The notes under the pieces are model-generated. The model was not told the origin of the DNA, made no database searches, and worked only from the letters and a program-made list of their open reading frames with translations. From NCBI RefSeq assembly GCF_000389965.1, contig NC_021191.1, positions 2,543,501 to 2,607,500 on the forward strand: a DNA stretch of 64,000 nt. The letters run 5' to 3'. The translations under genes were made by a program, and so were the position numbers. This stretch comes from Actinoplanes sp. N902-109. Lineage in GTDB: Bacteria; Actinomycetota; Actinomycetes; Mycobacteriales; Micromonosporaceae. Shown here in pieces: positions 63,016 to 64,000 of this stretch (the first letter of the stretch is position 1; every line of letters starts with the position of its first letter).

Positions 63016-64000
63016 ATGACCTACACCATGCTGCACGGACACTTCGTCATCCGCTATCCCGACCGGCCGCGGCAGGGCCCCGAACCGGACGGCGACACCG
63101 TCAAGTTCCAGCCCGACACGCCGGGGCTGGTCGAGGGCCTGCCCCGGCCGTCGGGCACCCCGCCGGACCTGAGTGCCCGCGGGATCTCGGTACGGCTGGA
63201 GGCCATCGACGCGCTGGAGACCCACTTCGCCGAGACGCACCAGGAGCTGGCCGGGGCGAACGCCGCCCGCGACGAGTTGTTGCGGCTGCTGGGTTTCACC
63301 GGCGTGGAGTTCTTCGCCGACCTGCCCAACAAGGTGTCCGCCGCCGACCAGGACAGCGTGCCGGGGGCGGTGCTGTCCAACGGCATCGACGCCAACGGCC
63401 GGATGATCGGCTTCCTGCACCGGGGCACGGCGACCTCGGCCAACGGTGCCACCGTGTTCCTCGACGAGGGCGGGGTGGATGCGACGGTCAACGTCCAGCT
63501 GCTGCGGGCCGGGCTGGTGTATCCGGCTTTCTATGCCACGTTGCCGGGGGATCTGCGTACCCATCTGGCCCGGATCTCCCGGACGGCGCGCGAGCAGGGC
63601 ATCGGGTTGTGGCCCCGCTCGACGGCCGACCCGACCGGCGCGGCCACCGTGACCGGCCTCGCGGACCTGCAGGAGCTGGTGCTCTGGCCCAAGCTCTTCC
63701 GGCGGTTGGTGCCCTATCTGGCCACCGGCGCGCCCGACCTCGACGGGCTGGACGCCTGGCTGCGCTCCGACCCGGTCAACCGCGACGACGCGCTGTTCCT
63801 GCTGAACCGGCTGGAAACCGGCAACCTGCACGACGTCATCGAGACCGATGGCCGGCGGATCCGGCTGACCTGCTGGCCCGAGGACTTCATCATCGAGCCC
63901 GACCCGCCGCAACGCGGCGCGCCCACCATGCCCAAGCCGGCGACCGGCGACGTGGTGATCGTGGCGGTGCTGCCCGACCCGGTGGGTGCCGACCGGGGCC
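63016..64000 (+). CDS. Staphylococcal-nuclease-like protein with LTD domain (truncated by window)
   Basis: From ATG 63016, 328 residues are visible before the window ends. Residues 25-200 look like a staphylococcal-nuclease-like (OB-fold) domain: PDGDTVKFQPDTPGL, SVRLEAIDALETHFAE, and VNVQLLRAGLVYPAFYATLP followed by LARISRTAREQGIGLWP. The visible C-terminus VVIVAVLPDPVGADRG fits the first strand of a lamin-tail (LTD) domain. The SNase catalytic Arg-Glu-Arg set cannot be verified with confidence. No signal peptide is present. A nuclease or nucleic-acid-binding role is inferred. Confidence 0.65.
   Translation, partial: MTYTMLHGHFVIRYPDRPRQGPEPDGDTVKFQPDTPGLVEGLPRPSGTPPDLSARGISVRLEAIDALETHFAETHQELAGANAARDELLRLLGFTGVEFFADLPNKVSAADQDSVPGAVLSNGIDANGRMIGFLHRGTATSANGATVFLDEGGVDATVNVQLLRAGLVYPAFYATLPGDLRTHLARISRTAREQGIGLWPRSTADPTGAATVTGLADLQELVLWPKLFRRLVPYLATGAPDLDGLDAWLRSDPVNRDDALFLLNRLETGNLHDVIETDGRRIRLTCWPEDFIIEPDPPQRGAPTMPKPATGDVVIVAVLPDPVGADRG

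Noticed and set aside
1..64000. CRISPR arrays, insertion sequences, prophage or integrative-element genes
   Set aside because: No evenly spaced direct repeats with unique spacers, no transposase or integrase signature and no phage structural gene were recognised.

Overview
The window is very GC-rich DNA with strong G/C bias at third codon positions, many GTG starts and densely packed, often divergently arranged regulator/target pairs. Gene content (LpqY-SugABC trehalose importer, SCO0607-type lipoprotein, DUF3159 protein, CU044_5270-family remnant, FxsB-type radical SAM enzyme, fused anthranilate synthase behind a Trp leader peptide, mycothiol-dependent-nitroreductase-like protein) indicates a filamentous actinobacterium, most likely Micromonosporaceae (Actinoplanes-like). 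The genus is inferred from overall impression, not proven.

0-9.4 kb: a truncated MarR regulator divergent from an MMPL exporter; an amidohydrolase/TetR pair behind a TetR-type palindrome; an alpha/beta hydrolase divergent from a MarR/GbsR-like regulator across an operator region containing a 13-bp repeat array; a Nudix hydrolase and small secreted, membrane and DsbA-like genes. 9.5-16.5 kb: complete trehalose ABC importer operon (lpqY-sugA-sugB-sugC), an aldo/keto reductase, a 58-codon gene behind a long operator, and a LacI regulator with a minisatellite tail. 16.5-22 kb: a retron-type reverse transcriptase, a gene that looks like an ECF sigma factor fused by deletion to the end of a CU044_5270-family protein, an FxsB-like peptide maturase with no visible precursor, and a PhzE-like TrpEG preceded by a Trp-Trp leader peptide and hairpin.

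22-36.5 kb: a response regulator/CHASE3-type kinase pair; a short, editing-less threonyl-tRNA synthetase preceded by a leader peptide with three consecutive Thr codons and an intrinsic terminator (a convincing attenuator); an old-yellow-enzyme/MerR pair; small metabolic genes and an alanine-type aminotransferase; a winged-helix regulator/membrane protein pair with a three-site AGTACT operator array; and a divergent kinase / response regulator-HEAT-repeat-glycosyltransferase cluster whose kinase lacks the canonical phospho-acceptor His.

36.5-51.4 kb: housekeeping and accessory genes (methyltransferase, AlkA-type glycosylase, SpoIIE phosphatase, a large SARP-like regulator without a Walker A motif, two PAP2 phosphatases), a pair of fused gene remnants (AraC regulator and short-chain dehydrogenase), then several regulator/target pairs (HxlR/SRPBCC, Lrp/EamA, TetR/SnoaL-like). 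51.4-60.9 kb: the actinobacterial FN3-MoxR-DUF58-transglutaminase operon, here with a transglutaminase that has lost its catalytic Cys and His, plus a TPR/FN3 membrane protein. 61-64 kb: a PadR regulator translationally coupled to an aromatic FAD monooxygenase, and a truncated nuclease-fold/LTD protein.

A window-wide peculiarity is the presence of in-frame tandem repeats (15, 27, 33 and 69 bp units) at the 3' ends of at least four unrelated genes. No tRNA, rRNA, CRISPR array, insertion sequence or phage gene was recognised.
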